DNA of 41,037 bases from Clostridiales bacterium. GTDB taxonomy: Bacteria; Bacillota; Clostridia; Christensenellales; UBA3700. The notes beneath the pieces are model-generated. The model was given only the letters and a program-made list of their open reading frames with translations. It searched no databases and was not told where the DNA came from. Of the stretch, positions 31,886 to 39,969 are shown piece after piece; position 1 is the first letter of the stretch; each line of letters begins with the position of its first letter. The translations under genes and the position numbers were made by a program. Location: the NCBI GenBank assembly GCA_015055975.1, contig SVHF01000016.1:1-41037 (forward strand). The letters run 5' to 3'.

Positions 31886-32200
31886 ATGAAGAAAGTTAGA
31901 ATAACAGTTAAAAAGATAGTATGCCATGAGGATTTAATAAAAGAATATGAAAATCCAATTGAGCATGCTTGCGATATGAAATTAAACCAGGTCTTTATTG
32001 CAAATGGAGATAAAAGACCTGATGGTTTTTGTGATAGCGCATGGGATAGTGTTTATCCATTTGTAAAAGAATTAGCAAATGGTGGTGGGAATTTTTATGA
32101 TGGCTGGATGAAGAATAGAAAATCAGCTATGATTTCTTGTAATGATGGATTTAGGCCAGTTAGCTTTTATCTTGAAGCACTAGAAGAGGAGGCAGATTAG
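31886..32200 (+). CDS. TIGR04076 family protein
   Basis: The 104-residue protein matches TIGR04076, a family of unknown function. Recognisable points are MKKVRITVKKIVCHEDL at the start, the internal Cys in EHACDM, DGFCDSAWDSVYPFVKEL, then LANGGGNFYDGWM and ISCNDGFRPVSFYLE at the end. Its conserved Cys and His suggest a metal or redox site, though this is not established. The ATG directly follows the acetyltransferase stop, so the two are cotranslated. Confidence 0.78.
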   Translation: MKKVRITVKKIVCHEDLIKEYENPIEHACDMKLNQVFIANGDKRPDGFCDSAWDSVYPFVKELANGGGNFYDGWMKNRKSAMISCNDGFRPVSFYLEALEEEAD

Positions 32201-32208
32201 TAGATATT

Positions 32209-33858
32209 ATGAAGAAACATTCTTATTTAGCAATAGTCTTAATTTTAGCAATAGTTTTATGTTTGTTTATTCCTTCTTGCTCGAAAAAAGTAGAAGATTC
32301 GGATATTGTAATTGTTTATACAACCGATGTTCATTGTGGGGTAGACGATAATATTGGTTATGCATCACTTGCTGCATATGTCAAAAAGACAAAAGAGCTT
32401 AGCAAGAATTTCACTCTAATTGATGCCGGCGATGCGATGCAAGGTAATTTGATTGGAAGTTTATCTAAAGGCAAATATATCATAGATATAATGAACGCAT
32501 TGAATTATGATTTGTATGCTATTGGTAATCATGAATTTGATTATGGCATAGACGAATTATCTCAAAGAATAGATCAATTTAAGGGCGAATTTATTTCTTG
32601 TAATTTATCATACACCGGCAAAAAAGAAAATAAGATAAGCAAGGTGAAACCTTATTCAATTAAAGATTACGGCTTTGCTAAAGTTGGATTCGTTGGAGTT
32701 ACTACTCCTACAACTTTAGTTAGTTCAAATCCAGCCAACTTTGTTGAAGATGGAGAAGTTGTGTATTCATTCCATGCGGATACGCTTTTTGATGAAGTAC
32801 AAAAGAATATTGACGAATGCAAAGCAAACGGATGCAAGTATGTTGTTTTAGTTTCGCACCTTGGCTATCTAGATAATTATAAGCCATATTCTTCAGTTGA
32901 TTTAATCAATAATACAAGCGGAGCTATAGCTGTTATTGATGGGCATTCTCACCAAGTTGCTTCTTGTAATTACTATAAAAATAAGGCAGGACAAATGATT
33001 CCGCTTTGCGCTGCAGGATATAAGATGAATGTAATAGGAAGAATTACTATTACAAAAGATGGAGATGTCCAGCTTGGAATTATTAATTCATATCCTCAAA
33101 AAGATCAAGACGCTCAAGATTTAATTGACGGAATAGAAGCAAAGATAGATGAAGAAGTTTCAAAAGTTGTAGCAACGAGCGATTTAGCAATGTCAATATA
33201 TGATGCTGCTGGAATTAGAATGGTAAGATCTAGAGAAGTTGCCATTGCGGATGTTGTTGCAGATTCTTATAGGGACGCATCTGGTGCCGATATAGCATTT
33301 GCAAATGGCGGCGGCGTGAGAGCAGATTTAAAATCTGGAGATATTACATATGGTGATATTAAAAATGTATTACCATTTGATAACACTCTATGTCTAATTA
33401 AAGCAACAGGTGCTCAGATTTTGGATTATTTAGAATTTGCTGCAAGAAAAACAGAACATGAATATACAGATGGCACAAAAGCTATTGGTGAAAATGGAGC
33501 CTTTGCTCAAACATCTGGATTAACCTATACAATAGATACATCTATTGCAAGTAGTGTTGTTGTAGATGAAAGTGGGAATTTCGTGAAGGTAGATGGCGAA
33601 AGAAGAGTTAAAAACGTAAAAGTTCTTCAAGGTGATGAATACGTCGCAATCGATCCTGAAAAGACTTATACAATATGTTCGTTAGATTTTATTTTATTAG
33701 ACGGCGGAGATGGTGTTGTAATGTTTAAGGAATGCGAAGTCATATCTAAAAATGTAATGCTAGATAGCGAAGCATTAGTAAGATATATCGTTGATGTATT
33801 ACATGGCAGTTTAAAAGATAAATACGAAACGGTTGGAAATAGAATAATAATCGTTTAA
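32209..33858 (+). CDS. 5'-nucleotidase/2',3'-cyclic phosphodiesterase family lipoprotein
   Basis: The 549-residue protein is an exported nucleotidase of the UshA/YfkN type. It opens with a lipoprotein signal peptide ending at Cys24 (FIPSC), so it is anchored outside the membrane. The metallophosphatase domain shows TTDVHCG, DAGDAMQGN, GNHEFDYG, SHLGYL and DGHSHQ in order, all the two-metal ligands. The C-terminal substrate domain has FANGGGVRADL and ILLDGGDGVVMF. It should release phosphate and nucleosides from extracellular nucleotides or UDP-sugars. The specific substrate is open. It is followed by a membrane PAP2 phosphatase, which would be a sensible neighbour for phosphate salvage. Confidence 0.9.
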   Translation: MKKHSYLAIVLILAIVLCLFIPSCSKKVEDSDIVIVYTTDVHCGVDDNIGYASLAAYVKKTKELSKNFTLIDAGDAMQGNLIGSLSKGKYIIDIMNALNYDLYAIGNHEFDYGIDELSQRIDQFKGEFISCNLSYTGKKENKISKVKPYSIKDYGFAKVGFVGVTTPTTLVSSNPANFVEDGEVVYSFHADTLFDEVQKNIDECKANGCKYVVLVSHLGYLDNYKPYSSVDLINNTSGAIAVIDGHSHQVASCNYYKNKAGQMIPLCAAGYKMNVIGRITITKDGDVQLGIINSYPQKDQDAQDLIDGIEAKIDEEVSKVVATSDLAMSIYDAAGIRMVRSREVAIADVVADSYRDASGADIAFANGGGVRADLKSGDITYGDIKNVLPFDNTLCLIKATGAQILDYLEFAARKTEHEYTDGTKAIGENGAFAQTSGLTYTIDTSIASSVVVDESGNFVKVDGERRVKNVKVLQGDEYVAIDPEKTYTICSLDFILLDGGDGVVMFKECEVISKNVMLDSEALVRYIVDVLHGSLKDKYETVGNRIIIV

Positions 33859-33901
33859 TAATTTTTAGTTATACTAAAATGGTAATAAGGAGGACTAGAT
33901 T

Positions 33902-34828
33902 ATGAAGAATATGAGGATACCATTATTAAGCGCACTTGGGGTTGCCATTGTAGCGTTAATATTTGGTTCTATATTTGATTATCAATTATCAAGTGCAATC
34001 GCAAGTTCAACAAATGGATTTGGATTGTTTATTTCGGTAATAGCACCAACAATAGGTTTTTGCGGATTTGCATTTATTGGCGGTGGATTTTTTGCACTAG
34101 GGTTAAAGCAACAAAAGCTTTGGGTAAAAATTGTATTTATAGCTTTAGCTATTGTAGCTTTAGGCGTCACAGTTAACTATGCAGGAAAAGAATATTTTGG
34201 AATAAACGGCTTTGTAGATAAAGCTCCTATGTTTGTTGGATATCTAACAGCAGGGATTTGTGGCCTTGCGGCTGAAGTTGGGGGCTATTTCACATTTAAA
34301 GATTGCAAGAATGAAAAAGCATGGATCCCATTCCTTTGCGTGTATATTGTCCTATTTTTAGTTTTAATCTGTGGAATTACAGGATTAAAGAGCTTAATGC
34401 ATCGTCCAAGATATAGAACAGTTTTAGACCAATCAATTGTTCCATTCCATAACTGGTGGCAAAGATGTGCAAATTATAAAGACTATATCGCTTTAGGTAT
34501 ATCTAAAGAAGAATTCAAATCATTCCCATCTGGTCATACTGGCGAAGCAGCAATATTGATTGTAGTATCAATGTTTGCGCCACTTGCAGATGATAGATTG
34601 AAAAAGGCTCAATTACCTATGTTTATCGGATCTTGTTGTTTTGTAATGCTAGTAGGTTTTTCAAGAATCTTAGCCGCTGCGCATTATCTAAGCGACGTTT
34701 CAATGGGCGCTTTAATTACTTTAGTATTTGCATGTATTGCAAATGAAGTATTAATAAAATATGTAAAACCAACAAAAATTGAAGAAAAAGTTGAAGAAGG
34801 CCCAAAAGAAGTTGAGGAGGTTAAATAG
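33902..34828 (+). CDS. PAP2-family membrane phosphatase
   Basis: The 308-residue membrane protein has about eight helices and the three PAP2 signature blocks. These are KSLMHRPRYR (about residues 162-171, shorter than the classic KX6RP), FPSGHTGEA near 202 and SRILAAAHYLSDV near 255-267. Such enzymes remove phosphate from lipids such as phosphatidic acid, phosphatidylglycerol phosphate or undecaprenyl diphosphate, with the active site facing outward. The C-terminus is a charged KVEEGPKEVEEVK tail. GGAGG lies 9 bases before the ATG. Its stop overlaps the GTG of a small lipoprotein gene. Confidence 0.88.
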   Translation: MKNMRIPLLSALGVAIVALIFGSIFDYQLSSAIASSTNGFGLFISVIAPTIGFCGFAFIGGGFFALGLKQQKLWVKIVFIALAIVALGVTVNYAGKEYFGINGFVDKAPMFVGYLTAGICGLAAEVGGYFTFKDCKNEKAWIPFLCVYIVLFLVLICGITGLKSLMHRPRYRTVLDQSIVPFHNWWQRCANYKDYIALGISKEEFKSFPSGHTGEAAILIVVSMFAPLADDRLKKAQLPMFIGSCCFVMLVGFSRILAAAHYLSDVSMGALITLVFACIANEVLIKYVKPTKIEEKVEEGPKEVEEVK

Positions 34829-34950
34829 TGAAGAAATTTGCAATCATTTTGATTGTAATAGTGCTTGCACTAAGCGTGTCTTTATGTGCATGCCAAGCTA
34901 AAGTTAACACTCAACCAACAAATATTGAGGCCTGGCTTACCACAATTTAG
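34828..34950 (+). CDS. Small 40-residue lipoprotein
   Basis: This short gene starts with GTG, overlapping the PAP2 stop by one base, 7 bases after GGAGG. The product begins MKKFAIILIVIVLALSVS, a clear signal peptide, and continues to a lipobox LCAC, so lipidation at Cys22 would leave a mature peptide of only 19 residues (CQAKVNTQPTNIEAWLTTI). Coupling to the PAP2 gene suggests they act in the same place on the outer face of the membrane. I know no family for it. It is a genuine candidate because start, signal, lipobox and overlap all fit. Confidence 0.65.
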   Translation: MKKFAIILIVIVLALSVSLCACQAKVNTQPTNIEAWLTTI

Positions 34951-34957
34951 ATAAATT

Positions 34958-34996
34958 GTTAAATTTTTAACTAAAATAACTTGTTAAATAATTAAC
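34958..34996. promoter_or_regulatory. Paired palindromic operators before the dehydrogenase gene
   Basis: GTTAAATTTTTAAC (34958-34971) and GTTAAATAATTAAC (34983-34996) share GTTAA-N4-TTAAC and lie 25 bases apart. The second covers most of the -35 box, which fits repression. The cognate regulator is unknown. Confidence 0.6.
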
Positions 34997-35009
34997 GATA
35001 TGTTATAAT
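34981..35009 (+). promoter_or_regulatory. Promoter of the short-chain dehydrogenase
   Basis: TTGTTA and TATAAT are separated by 17 bases; transcription should start near 35016, leaving a leader of about 28 bases. Confidence 0.7.
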
Positions 35010-35043
35010 GCTTCCGATAACAAAATTTGGAGGCATTATTTTT

Positions 35044-35829
35044 ATGTTTAATTACAAAGGTAAAGTAGTAGCAATCACAGGTGCATCTTCAGGATTAGGT
35101 AAGCAAATGGCTTATGGATATGCTGAACAAGGTGCAAATCTAGTTTTATTAGCAAGAAGAGTTGAAAGACTTGAGGATACAGCAAAAGATCTAGAAGCAA
35201 AATTTGGTATTAAAGTTCTTCCAGTTAAGTGCGACGTTACATCTGAAGAATCAATCAATTCAGCTGTAGCAGCAGTAGAGAAGGAATTTGGTCACTGTGA
35301 AGTTTTAGTTAACGATGCTGGTGGCGAAAAGGGAACAGGTACACCACTTTTAGATTACAAGAAGGAAGATTGGGAATATACTCTAAATCTTGATTTAACA
35401 TCAATCTTTGCTGTTACAAAGGCTTTTGGTAATTTAATGAAGAAGGCAATGGCTGATGGCAAGCAAAAATATGGTAGAGTAATCAATATCGCTTCTATCT
35501 ATGGTTTAGTTGGTAACACAGCTATCCCTACAATTGCATACCACTCAACAAAGGGTGCTGTTGTAAACTTCACAAAGGGTGCTGCTGCAGAATTAGCTCC
35601 AGCTGGAATTACAGTTAACGCTATCTGCCCAGGATACTTCTACACAGAATTAACAACAGATACATTAAATTCTGATTACTTCCAAGAATTTGCAAAGAGA
35701 ACAGTTCCAATGCAAAGATATGGTAAAGAAGGCGAATTAAATTCAGCTGCTATCTTCTTAGGTGCTGAAGAATCTTCTTACGTAACAGGACAAGCCATCG
35801 CAGTTGACGGCGGATATACTTGTGTATAA
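35044..35829 (+). CDS. Short-chain dehydrogenase/reductase (FabG-like)
   Basis: The 261-residue protein is a classical short-chain dehydrogenase. It has the NAD(P)-binding motif TGASSGLG near residue 12, NDAGG near 88, the catalytic Ser in INIASIYG, Tyr-x-x-x-Lys in YHSTKGAV, and the typical PGYFYTELT. Relatives include 3-oxoacyl-ACP reductase and gluconate 5-dehydrogenase; the substrate is not decided by sequence. The frame opens at 35008, but GGAGG 9 bases before the ATG at 35044 fixes the start. Its codon use is strongly biased to the common codons, which suggests high expression. It is a single-gene unit between a double operator and a strong terminator. Confidence 0.9.
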   Translation: MFNYKGKVVAITGASSGLGKQMAYGYAEQGANLVLLARRVERLEDTAKDLEAKFGIKVLPVKCDVTSEESINSAVAAVEKEFGHCEVLVNDAGGEKGTGTPLLDYKKEDWEYTLNLDLTSIFAVTKAFGNLMKKAMADGKQKYGRVINIASIYGLVGNTAIPTIAYHSTKGAVVNFTKGAAAELAPAGITVNAICPGYFYTELTTDTLNSDYFQEFAKRTVPMQRYGKEGELNSAAIFLGAEESSYVTGQAIAVDGGYTCV

Positions 35830-35854
35830 TTAGTATATTAAGGGAGAAGACAAA

Positions 35855-35884
35855 GGGCTGGATTTAATCCAGCCCGAATTTTTT
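35855..35884 (+). terminator. Terminator of the short-chain dehydrogenase
   Basis: GGGCTGGATT pairs with AATCCAGCCC around a minimal loop, followed by GAATTTTTT. On the minus strand the T run is short, so the hairpin serves mainly the plus strand. Confidence 0.85.
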
Positions 35885-36500
35885 ATTTAATGAAGTTTGT
35901 AAATATTTTTTTCTCGCCTTTAGGCAATCCAAATTTTTCTTTTCCAAGCGCTATCGATTTCATTAAAAATACCATGTTTTCGGCAACAACTCTTGCATTT
36001 TGCAAACCTTCTTGATCTTCTGCAATTTGGCCTTTAGCTCCACCAAAGCCATTGTTCCAATACATTCCAGATGCAATTGGCATTTGAGAAATAGTGAAGT
36101 ATTTATTTAATACATCAAAAGTGGCCTCTGTGCCACCACGACGAGCCACAGCAAATGCAGCACCTACTTTCATTTTTAAATCAAATGGTGAGCTATAGAA
36201 CAATCTATCTAAAAAGCTAATTAATGTTCCATTTGGAGAAGCATAATAAACTGGAGAGGCAACAAGTAAACCATCTGCATCTTTGAAATACTTTGCTGCT
36301 TCATTTACTTCATCTTTAATTGCGCATTCGTCATGAGTTGAGCAATATCCGCATCCAGCACAGCCTCTAATATTCTTTTGACCAACGTCGATTATTTTAT
36401 ATTCGATTCCTTCTTTTTCGAATACTTTACATGCTTCATCTAAAAGGATTGTTGTGTTTCCATTTTTTCTTGGACTTCCATTTAAAATTAATACTTTCAT
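35883..36500 (-). CDS. Iron-sulfur flavoprotein of the NADPH-dependent FMN reductase family
   Basis: The 205-residue protein has a flavodoxin-like fold with the FMN phosphate loop NGSPRKNGNT (residues 7-16). It has a compact cysteine cluster GCAGCGYCSTHDEC: Cys47, Cys50, Cys53 and Cys59, CX2CX2CX5C, as in the iron-sulfur flavoproteins of archaea and Clostridia. These bind a [4Fe-4S] cluster and FMN and can detoxify oxygen or peroxide with help from ferredoxin or rubredoxin. SPVYYASPNGTLISFLDR is a further family block. GGAGG precedes the ATG. It is divergent from the rubredoxin gene. Confidence 0.85.
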   Translation of the reverse strand: MKVLILNGSPRKNGNTTILLDEACKVFEKEGIEYKIIDVGQKNIRGCAGCGYCSTHDECAIKDEVNEAAKYFKDADGLLVASPVYYASPNGTLISFLDRLFYSSPFDLKMKVGAAFAVARRGGTEATFDVLNKYFTISQMPIASGMYWNNGFGGAKGQIAEDQEGLQNARVVAENMVFLMKSIALGKEKFGLPKGEKKIFTNFIK

Positions 36501-36523
36501 ATACGCCTCCGAAATATACTTTA

Positions 36524-36551
36524 AGTATAATCTAAATATTTAATAATTCAA
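36524..36551 (-). promoter_or_regulatory. Promoter of the iron-sulfur flavoprotein
   Basis: On the minus strand TTGAAT and TATACT are separated by 16 bases, about 24 bases before the ATG. Confidence 0.6.
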
Positions 36552-36612
36552 GTGGCAAAAGTTTGGGGAAGCGCAATGAATAGTTGTAAAGTTTATTTAA
36601 ATAAATCGCATA

Positions 36613-36641
36613 TTGAATAGACAAAATATATATGATATATT
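36613..36641 (+). promoter_or_regulatory. Promoter of rubredoxin
   Basis: TTGAAT and TATATT are separated by 17 bases, 30 bases before the ATG. It has the same -35 hexamer as the divergent flavoprotein promoter. Confidence 0.6.
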
Positions 36642-36670
36642 TATAGCAAGAGCAAAAGGAGGAAATTTCT

Positions 36671-36826
36671 ATGAAATATGTATGTCAAGTATGCGGATAC
36701 GAATACGACGAAGAAGTAGGCGATCCAGATAACGGAATCGCACCAGGAACAAAATTCGAAGACCTACCAGATGATTTTGCATGCCCACTTTGTGGCGTTG
36801 GTAAGGACGAATTTGCTCAAGCTTAA
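36671..36826 (+). CDS. Rubredoxin
   Basis: This 51-residue protein is a complete rubredoxin, a one-iron electron carrier in the cytoplasm. The iron is bound by Cys5 and Cys8 in [16 protein letters not shown] and by Cys38 and Cys41 in [13 protein letters not shown]. The middle [19 protein letters not shown] is the standard sequence. One change is notable: the usual Trp before the second Cys pair is Phe here (DDFACPLC). AAAAGGAGG precedes the ATG. It lies between the iron-sulfur flavoprotein and a mannosidase, with rubrerythrin 2.5 kb further, and probably passes electrons to one or both of these redox proteins. It is followed by its own terminator. Confidence 0.96.
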   Translation: MKYVCQVCGYEYDEEVGDPDNGIAPGTKFEDLPDDFACPLCGVGKDEFAQA

Positions 36827-36851
36827 TTAATTATTGATAAAATAATGCAAG

Positions 36852-36877
36852 TTGAGAGACTATGGTCTCTCAATTTT
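36852..36877 (+). terminator. Terminator of rubredoxin
   Basis: TTGAGAGAC and GTCTCTCAA form a nine-pair stem with loop TATG, followed by four T. The ribosome binding site of the mannosidase gene begins only a few bases later. Confidence 0.8.
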
Positions 36878-36895
36878 GTAGAAAGGGGTTAATAA

Positions 36896-39298
36896 ATGAA
36901 CAAACTATTACTAAATGGCATTTGGCATCTAGAATCACAAGATGGTGCATATAAGGCTGATGGCAATGTGCCAGGAACAGATTTTGGTATTCTCATTAAA
37001 GCAGGACTTTTGAAAAATCCATTAATTTCAGGGGATGAGAAAGAAGCACTAGTTACTGCCGAGAAAGATTTCACATTCTCAAAAGAATTTAAAGTAGATA
37101 AAGACATTTTAAAGAGCGAAAATATAAGACTTAGATGTTTTTGCGTTGACACTTTGTGCTCAATTTATTTAAATGGCGACTTGGTCGCAGAATTAAATAA
37201 TTCATATATCCCACTTGATGCGGATATTAAAAGCGCAATTAAAGAAGGAACAAACAATTTAGTATTTGAATTCCATTCTGCATATAAATATATTAGAGAT
37301 AGACAACAAAAAGCAGCAATGCCAGGGAACTTCAATGGCGTTGATGGTATTCCATATATAAGAAAGCCAGGATGCCATTTTGGTTGGGACTGGGGCCCAT
37401 GTGTTCCATATTCAGGAATCTTAGACGATATCTATATTGCTTCATTTAATGAAGAGATTTCAAATATCTCAATAAAGCAAGATACAACGAAGGATCTAGC
37501 AAAGCTAGAATTATCTGCTGATGGCGCTAAAGAGATAGTTGTTATATCTCCAAAGGGCGAAGAATTTAAAGTTGAAAATGGAAAGGTTGAAATTAAGAAA
37601 CCTCAACTTTGGTATACAAGAGAATTATCTGAAACAAAGACTCAACCTCTATACACAGTTAAATTCATAGGCGACGAAGAAACTATTGAGAAAAAGATAG
37701 GATTAAGAAGCTTGTATTTAGATCAATCTAAAGATGAATTTGGAACAGACTTTGCTTTAATGATAAATGGTGAAAGAGTATTTGCAAAGGGAGGTAATTT
37801 AATTCCTTTTGCAGCAATCTTTGAAGATATAACAACAGAGACTGTTGATTATTATTTAAATTTGGCTGTTGAATCCAACTTCAATATCATAAGAGTTTGG
37901 GGTGGTGGTAGCTACGCTAACGAATATCTTTTAAATAAGTGTGATGAATTAGGATTACTTGTTTGGCAAGATTTTTGCTTTGCATGCCAACTATATCCAT
38001 TCTACGAAGAAGATTTCTTAGCAAATGTAGTTAAGGAAATAGAGCTTAACGTAAAGAGAGAATCACTTCATCCATCAGTTGCATTATTCTGTGGTAATAA
38101 TGAAATTGAAACAATGTATTCTTGGATGCCAAAGGGCACAAAGCTATTAAAGGCATACAAGGAATTCTTCTATGATATTATGCCAAAGACATTAGATGGC
38201 ATTACTCAAGTATCATATATTCCTACATCCCCACTAGGATCTGATTTTATGGAAAACATTTCTTCAGACAATTTTGGAGATACTCATATGTGGAATGTAT
38301 GGCATGGTTTAAAGAAGCTTGATTATTATCAATTAAGATGGTCAAGATTCTTATCTGAATTTGGTCTTGAATCACTTCCATCTAATAAGGCTATAAATAC
38401 TTTCTGTTCAAAAGAGGAAGATTACGATATTACATCAAAGGCATTCAATTCTCACCAAAAGTGTATTGGTGGTAATAAGAAGATGCTATTCTATCTAACA
38501 GAAATGTTTGATTTCCCAAAGCACTTTGATGCGCTTCCATACCTAACAGGTATAGTTCAAGCAGAATGTATTAAAAATGCAGCCGTTCATTTTAGACAAA
38601 ATAAGGGAAGATGTAATGGTGCTATTTATTGGCAATATAACGATGTATGGAATTGTCCAAGCTGGTCATCAGTTGACTTTGAAGGTATTCCAAAAGCACT
38701 TCAATATAAGGCAAAAGAATTCTTTAATCCAGTAACGCTTACTTGCCAAAAAGAAAATGGACAAGCAACTATCTTTGCTCATAACGATACTCTAAAGCAA
38801 AAAGCTTTTGACATAAAAATTGAAGAATATGCTATAAAAGACAATTCGCTTTTAAATACATACACATATAATGTTAAAGTTGAACCAAATAGCTTTTTAC
38901 ATGTTGCGACCCTAAAGGCGAAATTGGACTCAGTTTTGAAAATTACGTACAACAATGAATCAATTTACGAAATCTTCAATAAGCCATCTAAATTGCCTTT
39001 AAATAAGGTTAAATTCGAAACAAAGCTTGATGGAAAGAAATTAACTATTAAAGCTTTAGATAATTTCGCGTATAATGTAATGGTAGAATCAAATGCTATT
39101 GCATCAGAGAATTATTTCTCACTTTTAAAGGGAGAAGAAAAGACAATAACTTTGGATAGAGAGCCAGGGGAGATTAAGATTGTATGTGCAAATAACATTG
39201 ATTTTGATAAAAATAAAGTACGCAAGTTCTTCTTTAGATTCTTCTATAGATTAGAGCCAATGAACATTGCGAACTTCATGTACTATTCAAGAACATAA
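36896..39298 (+). CDS. GH2-family beta-mannosidase
   Basis: The 800-residue enzyme belongs to glycoside hydrolase family 2 and fits the beta-mannosidase branch, which removes terminal beta-mannose from oligosaccharides. It has the N-terminal jelly-roll with WHLESQDG and [13 protein letters not shown], the latter block being typical of beta-mannosidases. The TIM barrel has [30 protein letters not shown] in adjoining strands, acid/base Glu403 in CGNNEIE and nucleophile Glu488 in LSEFGLES. It lacks a signal peptide, so it works on imported sugars. No sugar transporter is next to it. AAAGGGG precedes the ATG. Rubrerythrin follows after 11 bases, perhaps on the same transcript. Confidence 0.9.
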   Translation: MNKLLLNGIWHLESQDGAYKADGNVPGTDFGILIKAGLLKNPLISGDEKEALVTAEKDFTFSKEFKVDKDILKSENIRLRCFCVDTLCSIYLNGDLVAELNNSYIPLDADIKSAIKEGTNNLVFEFHSAYKYIRDRQQKAAMPGNFNGVDGIPYIRKPGCHFGWDWGPCVPYSGILDDIYIASFNEEISNISIKQDTTKDLAKLELSADGAKEIVVISPKGEEFKVENGKVEIKKPQLWYTRELSETKTQPLYTVKFIGDEETIEKKIGLRSLYLDQSKDEFGTDFALMINGERVFAKGGNLIPFAAIFEDITTETVDYYLNLAVESNFNIIRVWGGGSYANEYLLNKCDELGLLVWQDFCFACQLYPFYEEDFLANVVKEIELNVKRESLHPSVALFCGNNEIETMYSWMPKGTKLLKAYKEFFYDIMPKTLDGITQVSYIPTSPLGSDFMENISSDNFGDTHMWNVWHGLKKLDYYQLRWSRFLSEFGLESLPSNKAINTFCSKEEDYDITSKAFNSHQKCIGGNKKMLFYLTEMFDFPKHFDALPYLTGIVQAECIKNAAVHFRQNKGRCNGAIYWQYNDVWNCPSWSSVDFEGIPKALQYKAKEFFNPVTLTCQKENGQATIFAHNDTLKQKAFDIKIEEYAIKDNSLLNTYTYNVKVEPNSFLHVATLKAKLDSVLKITYNNESIYEIFNKPSKLPLNKVKFETKLDGKKLTIKALDNFAYNVMVESNAIASENYFSLLKGEEKTITLDREPGEIKIVCANNIDFDKNKVRKFFFRFFYRLEPMNIANFMYYSRT

Positions 39299-39309
39299 AG
39301 GAGGTAAAT

Positions 39310-39843
39310 ATGGAATTAAAGGGTACAAAAACAGAAAAGAATTTAATGGAAGCATTTGCAGGCGAAAGCCAAGCTAGAAATAAATACACATATTTTGCTT
39401 CAGTTGCGAAGAAGGAAGGATATGAGCAAATTTGTGAAATCTTCCAAAAGACAGCAGATAACGAAAAAGAACACGCAAAGATGTGGTTCAAAGAATTAAA
39501 GGGAATTGGTAATACAGCTCAAAACCTTAAAGCTGCAGCAGATGGCGAAAACTACGAATGGACAGATATGTATGAACAATTCGCAAAAGATGCTGAAGAA
39601 GAAGGATTCGTTGAACTTGCTAAAAAGTTTAGAGCAGTAGGCCAAATTGAAAAGGCTCACGAAGAAAGATATAGAAAGCTTCTAAACAACATTGAAATGC
39701 AAGCGGTATTTGCAAAGAGCGAAGAAAAGATGTGGGAATGCAGAAACTGTGGCCATTTAGTAATTGGCAAAGAAGCTCCAGAAGTATGTCCAGTTTGCAA
39801 CCATCCACAAAGCTATTTCGAAGTAAGAAAAGAAAACTATTAA
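39310..39843 (+). CDS. Rubrerythrin
   Basis: Rubrerythrin reduces hydrogen peroxide in anaerobes. The 177-residue protein has the four-helix diiron domain, with [15 protein letters not shown] (first Glu and helix), [12 protein letters not shown] (ExxH), [27 protein letters not shown] in two helices, and the C-terminal rubredoxin-like domain [11 protein letters not shown] and [11 protein letters not shown] with four Cys. Both parts are intact. GGAGG precedes the ATG, 11 bases after the mannosidase stop. Together with rubredoxin and the iron-sulfur flavoprotein it forms a local peroxide and oxygen defence set, interrupted by the mannosidase. Confidence 0.96.
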   Translation: MELKGTKTEKNLMEAFAGESQARNKYTYFASVAKKEGYEQICEIFQKTADNEKEHAKMWFKELKGIGNTAQNLKAAADGENYEWTDMYEQFAKDAEEEGFVELAKKFRAVGQIEKAHEERYRKLLNNIEMQAVFAKSEEKMWECRNCGHLVIGKEAPEVCPVCNHPQSYFEVRKENY

Positions 39844-39862
39844 TTACTATTAATATGAAAGT

Positions 39863-39896
39863 AATTTGGCGGGGTCCACTCGCCAAATTCTTTTTT
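39863..39896 (+). terminator. Terminator of rubrerythrin
   Basis: AATTTGGCG and CGCCAAATT form nine pairs around the loop GGGTCCACT, followed by C and six T. Confidence 0.88.
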
Positions 39897-39908
39897 CTCA
39901 AAAATGTC

Positions 39909-39937
39909 TTGAAATAGGGACATCTTTAGAATATAAT
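39909..39937 (+). promoter_or_regulatory. Promoter of the WYL regulator
   Basis: TTGAAA and TATAAT are separated by 17 bases, 32 bases before the ATG. The inverted repeat ATGTC/GACAT overlaps the -35 box. Confidence 0.7.
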
Positions 39938-39969
39938 AGAAGTCCACACTTAAAAATTGAGGGAAAAGT

